A stretch of 64,000 bases of DNA from Parasedimentitalea psychrophila (lineage in GTDB: Bacteria; Pseudomonadota; Alphaproteobacteria; Rhodobacterales; Rhodobacteraceae). The notes beneath the pieces were generated by a model. The model made no database searches and had not been told where the DNA came from. It was given only the letters and a program-made list of their open reading frames with translations. Each line of letters begins with the position of its first letter. Positions within the stretch are counted from its first letter, which is position 1. A program made the position numbers and the translations under genes. Positions 9,052 to 18,135 of this stretch are shown here, piece by piece. The stretch spans positions 3,805,501-3,869,500 of the forward strand of contig NZ_CP127247.1 in the NCBI RefSeq assembly GCF_030285785.1, given 5' to 3'.

Positions 9052-9651
9052 CTACGCGTATTCAGCTGTGCTCAATGTCTGGCCATTCATCGTACCGGTG
9101 ACTGCGGCGAGATAAGACTTGGCGGTATCGGCAGCAGTAATGGACCCTTCGGTTGGCCAGCCCAGTTTTTCCATGGATTCTGTCACCGATGTCGGCGACA
9201 CGACGTTCAGACGGATGTCTGTCAGTTCTTGCGCAGCCGCGTCAGCAAAGCGTTCAAGCCCAGCAAAGGCCATGCCAATGGCGGCAGCACCCGGGAAATT
9301 GTATTTGCTGGCGGCACCAGATGTCAGCGTCACCGAACCACCTGGGGCAAGGCTGTCTTTGCCGTAGCGAAACAGGTTGATCTGGTCCATAAGCTGCATA
9401 CCCGAGGCGCGGTCATAATCCTGATCTGTCAGCGCCTCCAGCGGCTTGATGTCAGCCTCGCCAGCGGCAGAGATGATCGCATCAACCTGATCAATTTGGG
9501 CAAACATTGCGCGAATGGAGGCCGGGTTGGAAAGGTCAACATTGACATCACCCGATGAGCGGCTGGCCGAAATGACCTGATGCTCGCCCGATAGAGCGTT
9601 GACGATGGCGCTGCCGATGACCCCCGAGGCGCCGACTACGAGTATTTTCAT
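9052..9651 (-). CDS. Atypical short SDR-fold oxidoreductase
   Basis: A 199-residue Rossmann protein beginning MKILVVGASGVIGSAI, a clear nucleotide-binding loop, with a later S-A-A-G-E in place of NNAG and a T-S-G-A-A active-site-like strand. The usual YxxxK is not apparent (the position reads A-A-A-I-G-M-A-F), so catalysis would be unusual or absent. It is short but has a complete C-terminal T-L-S segment. It is the first gene of the minus-strand cargo set, with its start 105 bp from the divergent LysR gene and AGGGAA ahead of ATG 9651. It is the probable first target of that regulator. Confidence 0.8.
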   Translation of the reverse strand: MKILVVGASGVIGSAIVNALSGEHQVISASRSSGDVNVDLSNPASIRAMFAQIDQVDAIISAAGEADIKPLEALTDQDYDRASGMQLMDQINLFRYGKDSLAPGGSVTLTSGAASKYNFPGAAAIGMAFAGLERFADAAAQELTDIRLNVVSPTSVTESMEKLGWPTEGSITAADTAKSYLAAVTGTMNGQTLSTAEYA

Positions 9652-9738
9652 GAGGTGTTCCCTTGTACGTTTGATTACGTGTTGAGTAGGAACTAGAGGT
9701 CGAAGCGGTCAGTAAAAAGCATAGCTTCTCGAACAAGA

Positions 9739-9757
9739 TGGTCATATAATTAGACCA
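9739..9757. promoter_or_regulatory. Inverted repeat TGGTC-N9-GACCA, LysR operator candidate
   Basis: A perfect 5-bp inverted repeat with a 9-bp AT-rich spacer in the intergenic space between the divergent LysR and SDR genes. It ends on the first base of the LysR start codon. LysR regulators commonly bind such T-N11-A type sites to repress themselves and activate the divergent gene. Binding is inferred. Confidence 0.5.
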
Positions 9758-10608
9758 TGACCAATCTCGACCATCTAAACGTTGTAAGCACCATCTGCGA
9801 CGTGGGCAGCTTTCAACTGGCCAGCGAAAAGCTGAACAAGGCCCGGTCTGCAGTGTCTTACTCGGTTAAACAGGTCGAAGAATTCTACCAAATTCAGATA
9901 TTTGACCGCTCGAAATACCGGCCTGAGCTAACCGCAGACGGAAAAATACTTCTCGTGCAAATCCGCTACCTGTTGAAACAGGCGCAAAATTTCGAGGATT
10001 TTGTGCACGAGTTGAAAGGCGAAAATGAAGTTGAGCTGAGACTTGGCGTCAGCAGTCACTTTCCACTCGAAAAGCTTACAGGGCTGTTGAAGTCCCTAAA
10101 GGCTGACTTTCCCACGACAACCATTCATCTGGAAATGGAAATCGCGTCAGGTGAGCGTATCCTCCAAGAAGAAAAAGTGGACATCGCGATTTTTGGAGCC
10201 CCGAGCCAAAGCGTGTTTATTGATTACCAGCAAATCGATAGCATGAATGTTCCTTTGGTAATTTCCAGCGACCTAATTGAGAACGACCCTGCGAAGATTT
10301 CCGAAACCGATTTGGCCCGTCACCCTCAGGTCATTGTAAAGTCCACCGATGAAAAGTCGCCGGATGTCGGGATACTCGATGATGCCTTGAAATGGTACGT
10401 CACAGATCTGCACGCAAAGAAGGCACTGATTTGTGCGGGCCTCGGCTGGGGTCGGCTTCCGCATCACTTTGCCGAGCCAGAAATATCCAACGGAAAGCTC
10501 GTGGTACTTAGTACCTTAGGTGACCTTTCGCTCCCCATTTATCTGACCAAACTTGCCAACCGGTCGCTGGGACCCGTTGGTAAACGGATTTGGGAATATT
10601 TTTTGTAA
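9757..10608 (+). CDS. LysR-family transcriptional regulator
   Basis: A 283-residue regulator with the LysR winged HTH in residues 1-60 (L-D-H-L-N-V-V, then G-S-F-Q-L-A-S-E-K-L-N and S-A-V-S-Y-S-V-K) and a periplasmic-binding-protein-like sensor domain from about 90. It is divergent from the dehalogenase/SDR cluster, 105 bp away, the classic arrangement for local control. An inverted repeat overlaps its start. The ligand is unknown but could be a substrate or product of the neighbouring enzymes. The gene is intact. Confidence 0.92.
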   Translation: MTNLDHLNVVSTICDVGSFQLASEKLNKARSAVSYSVKQVEEFYQIQIFDRSKYRPELTADGKILLVQIRYLLKQAQNFEDFVHELKGENEVELRLGVSSHFPLEKLTGLLKSLKADFPTTTIHLEMEIASGERILQEEKVDIAIFGAPSQSVFIDYQQIDSMNVPLVISSDLIENDPAKISETDLARHPQVIVKSTDEKSPDVGILDDALKWYVTDLHAKKALICAGLGWGRLPHHFAEPEISNGKLVVLSTLGDLSLPIYLTKLANRSLGPVGKRIWEYFL

Positions 10609-10779
10609 CTACTTTTTCATTTACTTGGCACCAAACCAGCCCTTCGTCGCATTGGTCACGAACGACAGCTGTGGGCCGTTCTCGACAGTTAGGGTAGAGG
10701 GAAGTGGTCCGATTGCTGCACCATGCACATTTAGGCACAAAGGGCGGTTTCGCTTCCTGAGTCAGAACGGATAAGCGAT

Positions 10780-10944
10780 TTAGTCGTCATGCTTGGGAGT
10801 AGCAGTTTTCGAGCATAGCTTTAGCAAACCGCAAAAGATTCCGGTTTCGGGATAAGTGGAAGGTGGCATCGTCTGCATTGTTTGAGCCTGGATCTGAGCG
10901 GGGTTGGCAAAAAATATCAGCACGGTGAGAATTAGGGCGCGCAT
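10780..10944 (-). CDS. Small exported protein, unknown
   Basis: A 54-residue protein when started at ATG 10944, which follows GGAG; an extension to 10977 is possible but lacks support. The first 20 residues form a signal peptide ending A-Q-I-Q-A-Q. The mature part is about 34 residues with two Cys (F-C-G-L-L-K-L-C), a pattern I have seen in small roseobacter proteins of unknown role. It stands alone between a LysR and an AraC gene. Confidence 0.5.
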   Translation of the reverse strand: MRALILTVLIFFANPAQIQAQTMQTMPPSTYPETGIFCGLLKLCSKTATPKHDD

Positions 10945-11020
10945 TGAGCATCTCCGTTTCGTGGAATTGATGCCCATAGTTTGTTACGCCAAACGCATCC
11001 TCGCGCGTCGAATTTGGAAA

Positions 11021-12088
11021 TCAGTGCAAGTTTGCAGCAATTGGCGATGATTTTTCAGAATCGGTGAATGCACCGGACTGCACGGTGTGTCGGTATTCGG
11101 TCGGACTGTACCCGGTTTCTGCGCGGAAGGCCCGGTTGAACGGTCCCACTGAAGCAAAGCCGACTTCATATGCAATTTCCAGCACTGTTGCGTTCATCTG
11201 GGCGGGATCCGTCAAAGCGGTACAGGCCGCCTCGATTCGTGCCCGGTTGATGAAATTTGAGAAGTTGCGATAGCCCAGTCCTTGGTTTATCGCGCGCCGC
11301 AAACGGTGCTCCGGTACGGCGAGTTTTCCTGCGAGTGCGCCGATGGTCAGCCCTTCTTCTCGCCAGATGCCTGCGGTCATAGCTGACTGGATGCCTGCGA
11401 TCAGGGCGGGGTCTGCAAATTCATCGTGGATCGCCAAACGGCTGTCGATGTCTGGGGATGTCTCGCCCGGCCAGCGGTTCGCATCGGGGCGCAACAGCCA
11501 CACTGCAAATGCGAGGGAAACCACAAGTGTGCCGACAGCTTGCAAGAGAGCCAATATTATACCGTCCTCTTGTAGCAAACCGGTGGCCTGACCCGCAGTC
11601 AGAAACAATGCAAGGCCAGCAATAGCTGCTGCGAACCAAGGTCGTGCACGGCAGCGGCATTCCACCAAATCGTCACGAGTGGACCAGAGCGAGAGGATGA
11701 CAAGCGCCCCATAAAGGACCACGGACATTGGCAAGCAAACGGAGAAAAGGCCTGGGAAGGCCTCATGGGCATAAAACGCGATTGAGGCGGCCAGCGATGC
11801 TACCAGCCAAGGCCAACGCTGACCGGGGGCATCGATAAATATGGTCACGATCAGCCAGGTAATCGCTGCAGGTGTGAGGCTGGCTATAAGCGTGAGATTT
11901 GAAAGCAAAGCTGGGTGCAGGTCGAGCGGCAGAGCCGCCGTAGTGATAAGGAAAGCGGATTCGGACAGGGCCAGCGCCGACACAGATAAGCGCCCTTCCA
12001 AGCTGATCGGCGCGCGCCAGAGCAATAAGGCCAGCAACATCAATATTGTAACAGCACCGCCACGCAGCGCAAGGTCGAGGTAAATCAT
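11021..12088 (-). CDS. AraC-family regulator with N-terminal membrane domain
   Basis: About 355 residues. Residues 1-220 hold roughly seven hydrophobic segments, and the last 100 residues are an AraC-type double HTH ending in the signature E-I-A-Y-E-V-G-F-A-S-V-G-P-F-N-R and G-Y-S-P-T-E-Y-R. Membrane-anchored AraC regulators sense an envelope or hydrophobic signal and bind DNA from the membrane. I chose ATG 12088; a GTG at 12109 would add seven residues, and neither has a strong ribosome binding site. No obvious target lies next to it except the small exported protein downstream. Confidence 0.85.
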   Translation of the reverse strand: MIYLDLALRGGAVTILMLLALLLWRAPISLEGRLSVSALALSESAFLITTAALPLDLHPALLSNLTLIASLTPAAITWLIVTIFIDAPGQRWPWLVASLAASIAFYAHEAFPGLFSVCLPMSVVLYGALVILSLWSTRDDLVECRCRARPWFAAAIAGLALFLTAGQATGLLQEDGIILALLQAVGTLVVSLAFAVWLLRPDANRWPGETSPDIDSRLAIHDEFADPALIAGIQSAMTAGIWREEGLTIGALAGKLAVPEHRLRRAINQGLGYRNFSNFINRARIEAACTALTDPAQMNATVLEIAYEVGFASVGPFNRAFRAETGYSPTEYRHTVQSGAFTDSEKSSPIAANLH

Positions 12089-12109
12089 AATCGGCCCATT
12101 CTTTTCCAC

Positions 12110-12611
12110 AAGTATTGGATTGGGGCCAATATAGTGACACGGCCCTCGTTCCGCGCGTCGATTTCTGAAAATGATACGCCGATTCTGAAAATCGTTCCAA
12201 TACTAACGGATTAGACTGGTAAATTGCGCCGAGTTATCCACCGAAGCTCGGTGACTGCAAGACTGGAGCGAACCAACGCGCAAAGGTCGCATTCTTGGGC
12301 ACCGCAAGGCCCGGCAGCGTAGCTGCAAGGTCGGCATTCCCCCCTCTGAAGACACTGGGGTAACCAAGCTTGAAGGTCTACTTCTGCTATAGGCGGTGCG
12401 AACGCCCGTGTCCGTTTCGTGGTAGGAAACTGCCGTCAGACGTTCTGCGCACCAAGGTCGGTTTTGGGCCGTTTTCTGCCTTCAGGTTCAAGTGGAGGCT
12501 TCGGCATCGAGGGTGGATACCAGTGGCCCACCTGCTCAACAAATTGCATCGATGGCAGGTGATAGGGGTAAGCACCACTGTATCTCGGAACTACAGCGTT
12601 ATGGCCACACT
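12110..12611. other. Intergenic gap, nothing recognised
   Basis: About 500 bases between AraC (reading left) and the end of RidA. I found no open frame with protein-like composition and no clear terminator. Short AAGGTCG-type words recur here, as in other intergenic stretches of the window, without forming a definable repeat. Confidence 0.45.
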
Positions 12612-12953
12612 TCAGTCGTAGGCAGCATCCACGATGATCTCGACCTTGAGTTCCGGCCGCGCAAGTTTTGCCTCGCCACAGGCCCGCGCAGGTGCATGTC
12701 CTTCAGGCATCCAAGCATTCCAGACCTCATTAAGTCCAGCAAAGTCACTCATATCCGCCAGCCATATAGTAGCCCGCAACATCTTTTCGCGCGACGACCC
12801 GGCCTGGACCAGCAATACCTCGAGGCGCCTAAGGCATTCCTCGGTCTGCGCTTGGATGGTCTCTCCTTCACCAACCTGCCCGGTGATATAGGCGACTCCA
12901 TTGTGCTTTACAATTTTCGAGGACCTGGCCCCGGTTTCGATACGTTCGATCAT
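12612..12953 (-). CDS. RidA family protein (YjgF/YER057c/UK114)
   Basis: A 113-residue protein of the Rid superfamily, near full length. These trimers hydrolyse reactive enamine/imine intermediates formed by PLP enzymes, or act in catabolic pathways. The diagnostic C-terminal pattern is present: R in P-A-R-A-C-G-E-A, then [10 protein letters not shown], with the central A-G-S-S-R-E-K and the N-terminal I-T-G-Q-V. The conserved Arg that holds the carboxylate is there. AAGGGG precedes ATG 12953. It stands alone; the neighbours do not reveal which pathway it protects. Confidence 0.88.
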   Translation of the reverse strand: MIERIETGARSSKIVKHNGVAYITGQVGEGETIQAQTEECLRRLEVLLVQAGSSREKMLRATIWLADMSDFAGLNEVWNAWMPEGHAPARACGEAKLARPELKVEIIVDAAYD

Positions 12954-13375
12954 TCCACGCCCCTTGATCAGTCAAATTCCACAACGCATTCTATGCCGCC
13001 TAAAGCTAAACACTTCAACTGTCGAAGCGAACCGAAGCGGACCTTCTCCACACGCGTGTTCAAGGTCTGGCTAGGGCCGGAAGCACCAGTTGGGCTGATC
13101 CCTGTGAAGGTCTTGAAGGTCGCGCAACCTGGTCCCTGTATCATCGCAGCTAAGGTCTGGAACTAACACATTTTACCGTTAGCTCACACCGTCGAAGTAT
13201 CGTTCGGGTCCTTCCCAGGCCCAACAGACATGCGGGTAATTCACACCCCGTGTCCGCCATCTGTTTTAGGCTCGATGAGGGGTGAGGTTAGGGTTGTTGA
13301 TGTTGTTGGCTGCAAGTGGCGAAACTAGAACCTGACTTTATAGTGAACGCCCGCCTTTGAATGCTGGGACCCGGA
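12954..13375. other. Intergenic gap, nothing recognised
   Basis: Some 420 bases between RidA and transposon debris. No gene, RNA or strong hairpin recognised. Confidence 0.45.
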
Positions 13376-13647
13376 TTAAAGATTATTGGGTAGGTTCAGT
13401 TGCACTTCTTCACACAATCGGCGCTCAGAGCGAATGCTCAAACAATACCCCACCAGCAGCATCCGGATAAGAAGCTCAGGATCAATCGAGGGGCGGCCCG
13501 TGTTGCTATAAAACGGAACCAGGTATTCGCGTATGCCGGATAAGTCCACGAACCGGTCAATAGAGCGCAACAAGTGGCCCTGGAGGACATGGTCCTCAAG
13601 GGTTTGTAACCGTTTCCGTTGAAGGGCTGACGGTACTGTAACCTGAA
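13376..13647 (-). pseudogene. IS1182/IS5-type transposase N-terminal fragment
   Basis: About 75 residues match the N-terminal (DUF772-like) part of an IS1182-type transposase: L-L-R-S-I-D-R-F, then G-R-P-S-I-D-P-E-L-L-I-R-M and a Y-C-L-S-I-R-S-E-R-R-L core. It stops at 13376 and lacks the DDE domain. Its 5' end abuts the left inverted repeat of the IS256 element, so it was probably cut by that insertion or by a deletion next to it. Confidence 0.65.
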
Positions 13648-14951
13648 GTCTGGAAATTTTGTTGGAGATTGCGCTGAGAGCCTCAGCTGGAGCGATCCAA
13701 ACTGGTGTTCCATGGAGTTGCAAAACCAACCGTGGAGAACCGGAAATGGACAGACAGAAGGATACAGGCTTTGAGGCCATCTTGGAACATCTGATCGAAT
13801 ATGGCGCGAATGACATAGCCACGGTTTTTGCGCGGGCCTTTGAGTTGGCGATGCGCATTGAGCGTGAGCGGTTTCTCGGCGCTGGTCATTATGAGCGGAC
13901 GGCCAGCCGACAAGGCTATGCCAACGGCACCAAGCCCAAGCGGATTGACACACCTGCGGGAACGGTCACGGTGCAGGTTCCCAAGACTGCCGGCCATACG
14001 GACGCAGCCTTCTACCCCCAGTCCCTGGACCGCGGTCGCCGGTCGGTGCGTGCGGTGATGCTGGCGGTGGCCGAGATGTACACTAGGGGCGTATCCACCC
14101 GCGAAGTCGAGGCGGTGATGTGCGAGTTCGGTATCGAGAGCCTGTCGTCTTCGCAGGTCAGCCGTGCCACCAAGCTGCTTGACGGGGAACTGGAAGCCTG
14201 GCGCACTCGCCCCCTCGGCGAAATCAAATATCTCTTCATTGACGCGCGCTATGAAAAGGTGCGCATCGGCGGTGTGGTTCGTGATGCGGCCGTCCTTTCG
14301 GCAATAGGTATTGGCCCGGATGAGCGCCGCCGCGTGCTTGGCGTCTCGGTGGCCCTGTCAGAGGCGGAGGTCCACTGGAGAGCATTCCTCGAAAGCTTGC
14401 AGAGCCGTGGCATGCGCGGTGTCGAATACGTCGTCTCCGACGACACGCCGGTCTACGCGCCGCCCGCAGGGCCGTCTTCGGGGGCGCCAAATGGCAGCGT
14501 TGCCAATTCCACCTGGCCCAGAATGCCATCCATCATGCGCCCAGCCAGAGAGTACGCAAGCGCATCGGTGCTGAGCTGCGCACGGTCTGGAATGCAACCT
14601 CGCTGGCCAAGGCGGAAACCGCGCTGGCCGATCTCGTGACAGCCTATCGCGAAACCGCCCCGAAACTGGCCGAATGGCTGGAAGAGAACGTGCCCGAAGG
14701 CCTGACAGTCTTCTCCCTTCCAGAGCACCACCGCCGTCGCTTGCGGGCCTCGAACCTAATTGAGCGCGCCATCCAGCAGGAGCTCAAACGCCGAACCATC
14801 AAGGTCAGGGTCTTTCCAAATGAAGAGGCTCTGGAACGTCTCGTCAGCGCTGTGCTGGTCGAGATCGACGAACGATGGGCAGTTGACACAAAAGCCTACA
14901 TCAAATGGGAATGCCAGGATGCGTGAATGCCCCAAAACCTAATTTCCAGAC
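13648..14951 (+). mobile_element. IS256-family element, 1.3 kb, transposase frameshifted
   Basis: An IS256-type transposase is bounded by matching ends: GTCTGGAAATT at 13648-13658 and its reverse complement at 14941-14951. The 1304-bp length fits the family. The element sits against an IS1182 fragment. I could not identify a target duplication. The transposase is frameshifted, so the copy is likely dead unless helped in trans. Confidence 0.65.
13746..14926 (+). pseudogene. IS256-family (Mutator-type) transposase, one-base deletion
   Basis: The start ATG 13746 opens a transposase of the Mutator/IS256 type with N-terminal R-E-R-F-L-G-A-G-H-Y-E-R and the catalytic start L-F-I-D-A-R-Y-E-K. After V-V-S-D-D (14436-14444) the frame goes wrong. 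Restoring one C near 14445 gives D-H-A-G-L-R-A-A-R-R-A-V-F-G-G-A and joins smoothly to the rest of the protein ending at 14926. So a single-base deletion splits the gene into an N-terminal and a C-terminal frame (14636-14926). Confidence 0.85.
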
Positions 14952-15129
14952 GATAGGTTGCGTAATCGGGCTGACTCCAATTTGCCTGACAAATTGACCT
15001 ATGCTCATGCCAGCGCACCCCTAGACTTCATAAGAAGTTTGATGCATCAGATTTCTGTTTAGGGGAAGTCAAATGACCAATGCCGCATCAAGTACATTTG
15101 GCTTGAACACCGGAAAACGAACTTTCGTA

Positions 15130-15175
15130 GCAAATCGACTTGAAGGGCGGCTAACCGCCCTTCAAGTCGATTTGT
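15130..15175. repeat. 20-bp perfect inverted repeat with CTAA loop
   Basis: Positions 15131-15150 and 15155-15174 are exact reverse complements around a 4-base loop, the stem centre being GGGCGG-CTAA-CCGCCC; a G-T pair extends it. No T-run follows on either side, so it is not a standard terminator. It lies in a 295-bp gap between the IS256 end and the exonuclease gene, a stretch that is otherwise empty. Confidence 0.85.
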
Positions 15176-15246
15176 GCATGGTGCAGCAATTGGGCCTTAT
15201 CCTTCTCCGCTAACTTTTCAACGAACAGTGCAGCAAGCCCGCAAGT

Positions 15247-15831
15247 CTAGAACGAAAATGAGAGTTGGAACGCGGTGTTGTTTGAGGTGATCTGTTCAAA
15301 CGGCTTGCTCAACTCGACTTCTGCTCGCAGCACAACTAAGGCCGCTGCACGAGCGTCTTCGCCTGCATCGTGGTGCTGAAATTCCAGGCTTAGGTGTTGT
15401 TTAAGATTGGCCAGTCCATGGCCTCCATTCCCTTTCAGCCCAGGCCAAGCAGTTCTGGCGATGGTCACACTATTGCTCCAACTCAATCGAGGTTGATACA
15501 GACCATGTGCTTTGCATGCCGCGTTGATAGCGTGTTCGTCAAAGCGGCTGTGTTGAACGATTGCGTGCCTAGTCAGCAGCACCTGAAGTTTGGGCCATAT
15601 CTCAGCGAAAGTCGGTGCGTTTTCAACGGTCTTGGCGCTGATCCCATGCAGCTCAACGTTAAAAGGCGCAAAAGGCATCAAAGGGTCGACGAATGCCGAC
15701 CAAGTTTGAATGCTACGATCTAATCCAACGCAAGCCAGACCGATTTGGCAAATACTGGCGCTGTCACCGCAGGACGTTTCTACATCCAAAGCTATGAAGC
15801 GGAAATCACCATGGGGAAGAGCGTCTGTCAA
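15247..15831 (-). CDS. DnaQ-like 3'-5' exonuclease (DEDDh)
   Basis: A 194-residue exonuclease of the DnaQ/RNase T fold. All catalytic positions are visible: D16 and E18 in ALDVET, D98 in S-R-F-D-E-H, H154 and D159 in H-D-A-G-E-D. Such enzymes remove nucleotides from 3' ends of DNA or RNA; the stand-alone form is common on mobile DNA. It begins at a TTG (15831); no ATG sits at a better position. It is divergent from an asparaginase-domain gene. A role in repair or element maintenance is possible; the substrate is unknown. Confidence 0.85.
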   Translation of the reverse strand: MTDALPHGDFRFIALDVETSCGDSASICQIGLACVGLDRSIQTWSAFVDPLMPFAPFNVELHGISAKTVENAPTFAEIWPKLQVLLTRHAIVQHSRFDEHAINAACKAHGLYQPRLSWSNSVTIARTAWPGLKGNGGHGLANLKQHLSLEFQHHDAGEDARAAALVVLRAEVELSKPFEQITSNNTAFQLSFSF

Positions 15832-15908
15832 ATTATCATGGCCTTTGCAGGTGGAGTTTGCGGTATTCTTTCGTAAGCTAATGGGGGCATTTGATCAGGA
15901 ATGGAATC

Positions 15909-16400
15909 ATGAACATCATACATTTCATCCAAGCCGGAGGAACCATCGACAAGGATTATCTGACCGATGATGATCATCGCGCTTATAATTTTGTGATTGG
16001 CGATCCCGCCTATCGATCCATCACAGATCGAGCCGAAATACCCTATCCAGTTGGCTTCACGATGGCCTGTCAGAAAGACAGCTCTGACATGGATGACCAA
16101 GATCGAGATACGATCAGGCGGATCGCCTCTGAGGTTGCAGAGGACAAGATCATCATCACCCATGGCACCGATACGCTGCATGTCACGGCCAAACATCTAG
16201 CGGACATATCGGGTAAAGTTATTGTTCTGACTGGAGCATTAAAACCAGAGCGGCTTCGTGATTCCGATGCAGACTTTAACCTCGGCATGGCGGTAGGTGC
16301 GATCCAATGTCTTCCTGCTGGCGTTTACATCGCTCTTTGCGGGGAATTGAAGCGGTGGGATGAGTACATTCCGAGATCGCCGCCTAGTCTTTCAGAGTAG
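15909..16400 (+). CDS. Asparaginase-domain protein (N-terminal domain only)
   Basis: A 163-residue protein equal to the N-terminal domain of type I/II L-asparaginases: the first Thr motif in I-Q-A-G-G-T-I-D, the second in I-T-H-G-T-D-T, and V-L-T-G-A-L-K-P. Full asparaginases are about 330 residues with a second domain, which is missing. Short single-domain proteins of this kind occur as stable families, so this may be intact, but loss of the C-terminal domain makes ordinary asparagine hydrolysis uncertain. Start ATG 15909 has AGGAATGGA upstream. No operon partner is visible. Confidence 0.75.
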   Translation: MNIIHFIQAGGTIDKDYLTDDDHRAYNFVIGDPAYRSITDRAEIPYPVGFTMACQKDSSDMDDQDRDTIRRIASEVAEDKIIITHGTDTLHVTAKHLADISGKVIVLTGALKPERLRDSDADFNLGMAVGAIQCLPAGVYIALCGELKRWDEYIPRSPPSLSE

Positions 16401-16766
16401 GGCTCGAAGTACTTGAGGGCACCTCTATCAATACAGATTTTCAAATGCTGCACCCCTTTAAATCAATGGATTACTTCACGTAAGGGTCGGGAAAATGGCA
16501 TTAATAGAGGTGCCATTGATTTAATCAACTCTTCCAGAAAGCTCCTCACGTAAGAACCGCCAAGAACTTTCGTCACGAAACTTTTTCGTGAAACTTCTGT
16601 CGGGGAGGTTCTTGTTGCGAGCCCGAATTCGGTGTTCGAGGCAAATCTGGTGTTGGTTGAAACCCACTCGCTCCACGCTTAAGTGCAAACTCCTGCTTCG
16701 ACAAATGGTGCAGGTGCAGATCTATCTGGCAGCAGAAAGGGCCTGACAACTGAAAGGGAGCACCCC
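16401..16766. other. Intergenic region upstream of globin gene
   Basis: About 365 bases. It contains imperfect repeats of a TCACG/CACGTAAG word near 16480, 16545 and 16573, and two similar segments centred on AGAGGTGCC. These could be regulatory for the globin gene, but no defined operator emerges. No gene seen. Confidence 0.4.
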
Positions 16767-17522
16767 ATGGCAATAATCGAACTCCCCAAATATCCAACTC
16801 GCCATGGCTACATGTCGGAGAAGATTCAGCGGGATTACATCGCCTCAGCAGTATCAAAGAACTTGCTGCCAACCGAGGCGCATCGGATGGCGGAAATCGT
16901 CTCGTTGAATGCACCAAGTGTTGTCTCAAAGCCTATTCAGTTTTGGCAATTATACTCCGTGCTGGGCCAAGATCCCATCGTGAGGATTGTTCACAGTTTC
17001 TATGAGCGTGTTTTTGCGGACGAAGATTGGTTCACATCCGTTTTTGCGCGTGTTGGCGGAATCGGTCATCACATCAACACGCAGGCCTCAATGTGGATCG
17101 ACGTGATGGGCGGCGGGCCCTACTATCATGGCGCAGAGTTCAGGCTGAACTTCCACCACAACCACAATGCAATGCAGTTGATGAACGAAAAGGGCGCAGA
17201 TCGGTGGTCGCAGCTGATGTTGGAAACACTTGATGCGTCAGCAGACCAAATGAGCAAAGACCCAAGGGTTCGGATAAGCATCAATACGTTTCTGTCCCAT
17301 TTCATGACCAAGTATTCGAAAGAGTTCGCATTCGAAAACCGAAGCCTTTTCGGCGAAACCAATCCGCCGTTCAAGCGGAGGATCAATTTCATGAAGATGA
17401 CGGAACAGGCGATAGAGGCGTTGAGTGAAGATGAACTCAGCACGGCGCTCGTAGAACGCGGCGTCGATATATCCAAATACGATGGCAAAGAGGCGCTGGT
17501 CAGCAAGGCGCTTATGATGTGA
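16767..17522 (+). CDS. Globin-domain protein, truncated-hemoglobin-like, with extra C-terminal region
   Basis: A 251-residue protein. Residues about 65-165 follow the truncated-hemoglobin pattern: I-V-R-I-V-H-S-F-Y-E-R-V-F-A, then H-H-I-N-T-Q-A-S-M-W-I-D-V-M-G-G-G, then a His cluster F-H-H-N-H-N that should hold the proximal haem ligand, and a late R-W. N- and C-terminal extensions (1-60, 165-251) have no known domain; the tail is an acidic helical segment. Bacterial globins bind oxygen or NO or act as sensors. ATG 16767 follows AAGGGAG. The gene is solitary. Confidence 0.7.
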   Translation: MAIIELPKYPTRHGYMSEKIQRDYIASAVSKNLLPTEAHRMAEIVSLNAPSVVSKPIQFWQLYSVLGQDPIVRIVHSFYERVFADEDWFTSVFARVGGIGHHINTQASMWIDVMGGGPYYHGAEFRLNFHHNHNAMQLMNEKGADRWSQLMLETLDASADQMSKDPRVRISINTFLSHFMTKYSKEFAFENRSLFGETNPPFKRRINFMKMTEQAIEALSEDELSTALVERGVDISKYDGKEALVSKALMM

Positions 17523-17667
17523 TCCTAAATTAGGTTTCCCGTGACATCACTGGAATTGTAATGCAGCTCATATTTCATTTTCAAATTGTCGCGCAGCATG
17601 AATGCTGAAGTGGTCCTGCTTTTCTGGACAAGTTTGTGGCGGAGCTAAGATGTATCGGGTTTGATAA

Positions 17668-17748
17668 TCATGCCACTTTCTTCATTGCCTTGCTGTCGAA
17701 GTATGCTGCGCCCGGCGTTCGTTTATCAAGTGCGATGTGTGGACGCTC
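17668..17748 (-). pseudogene. IS3-family transposase C-terminal remnant
   Basis: About 26 codons on the minus strand read E-R-P-H-I-A-L-D-K-R-T-P then a short tail and stop, the conserved C-terminus of IS3-type integrase-core transposases. A sequence at 17605-17630 (TGGTCCTGCTTTTCTGGACA) resembles the terminal repeat of such an element. Everything upstream in the transposase is missing. Confidence 0.6.
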
Positions 17749-17791
17749 TGCTTCGGTAGCAGTTAAGGGGTGTCGCCATGATGATATCCTT

Positions 17792-18055
17792 GTCGTCCGG
17801 AACGCAAAGGGCTTGCCCGTTTGGTGTCCGGCCACAGCGATTGAGCTTATGAAGAAACATGAGGATTGGCAGGGCTGCTTGCACTACGATGCATTCCTTC
17901 AAAGGGATATGCTTTACCGGCCCGTTCCCGGGACCGATGAGAACGAAAATTTTGAGATCTGTGAGGTTAGAGATACTGACGTCGTGCAGGATCAGGTTTG
18001 GTTCAACCGAAATGGTTTCCCTGATGCGACACGCAGCACAGTCGCGGACCACTTT
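17792..18055 (+). pseudogene. VapE-like N-terminal fragment
   Basis: In an open frame running through this stretch, about 85 residues resemble the region preceding the helicase core of virulence-associated E (VapE) proteins of plasmids and prophages: an A-x-x-L-M-K-K-H-E-D-W-Q-G core, Y-D-A-F, L-Y-R-P-V-P-G, and a D-A-T-R-S-T-V-A-D-H tail. The ATPase part is absent; the frame runs into IS6-like sequence. It is flanked by IS debris on both sides. The family call is from memory of the pattern. Confidence 0.45.
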
Positions 18056-18067
18056 TTGGGGGGAGGC

Positions 18068-18135
18068 TCAGAACCGAAGAATGAACGGAGGCGGATTTCT
18101 GCAGATTTCGCATGCTCCGGAACCGCTGCATTAAC
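18068..18135 (-). pseudogene. IS6-family transposase scrap
   Basis: This short segment is nearly identical to 20404-20473, which encodes part of an IS6-type transposase (R-F-Q-S-M-R-S-L-Q-K-A on the minus strand). It has small changes and no flanking transposase sequence. It and the larger copy could recombine to delete or invert the amidase region. Confidence 0.65.
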
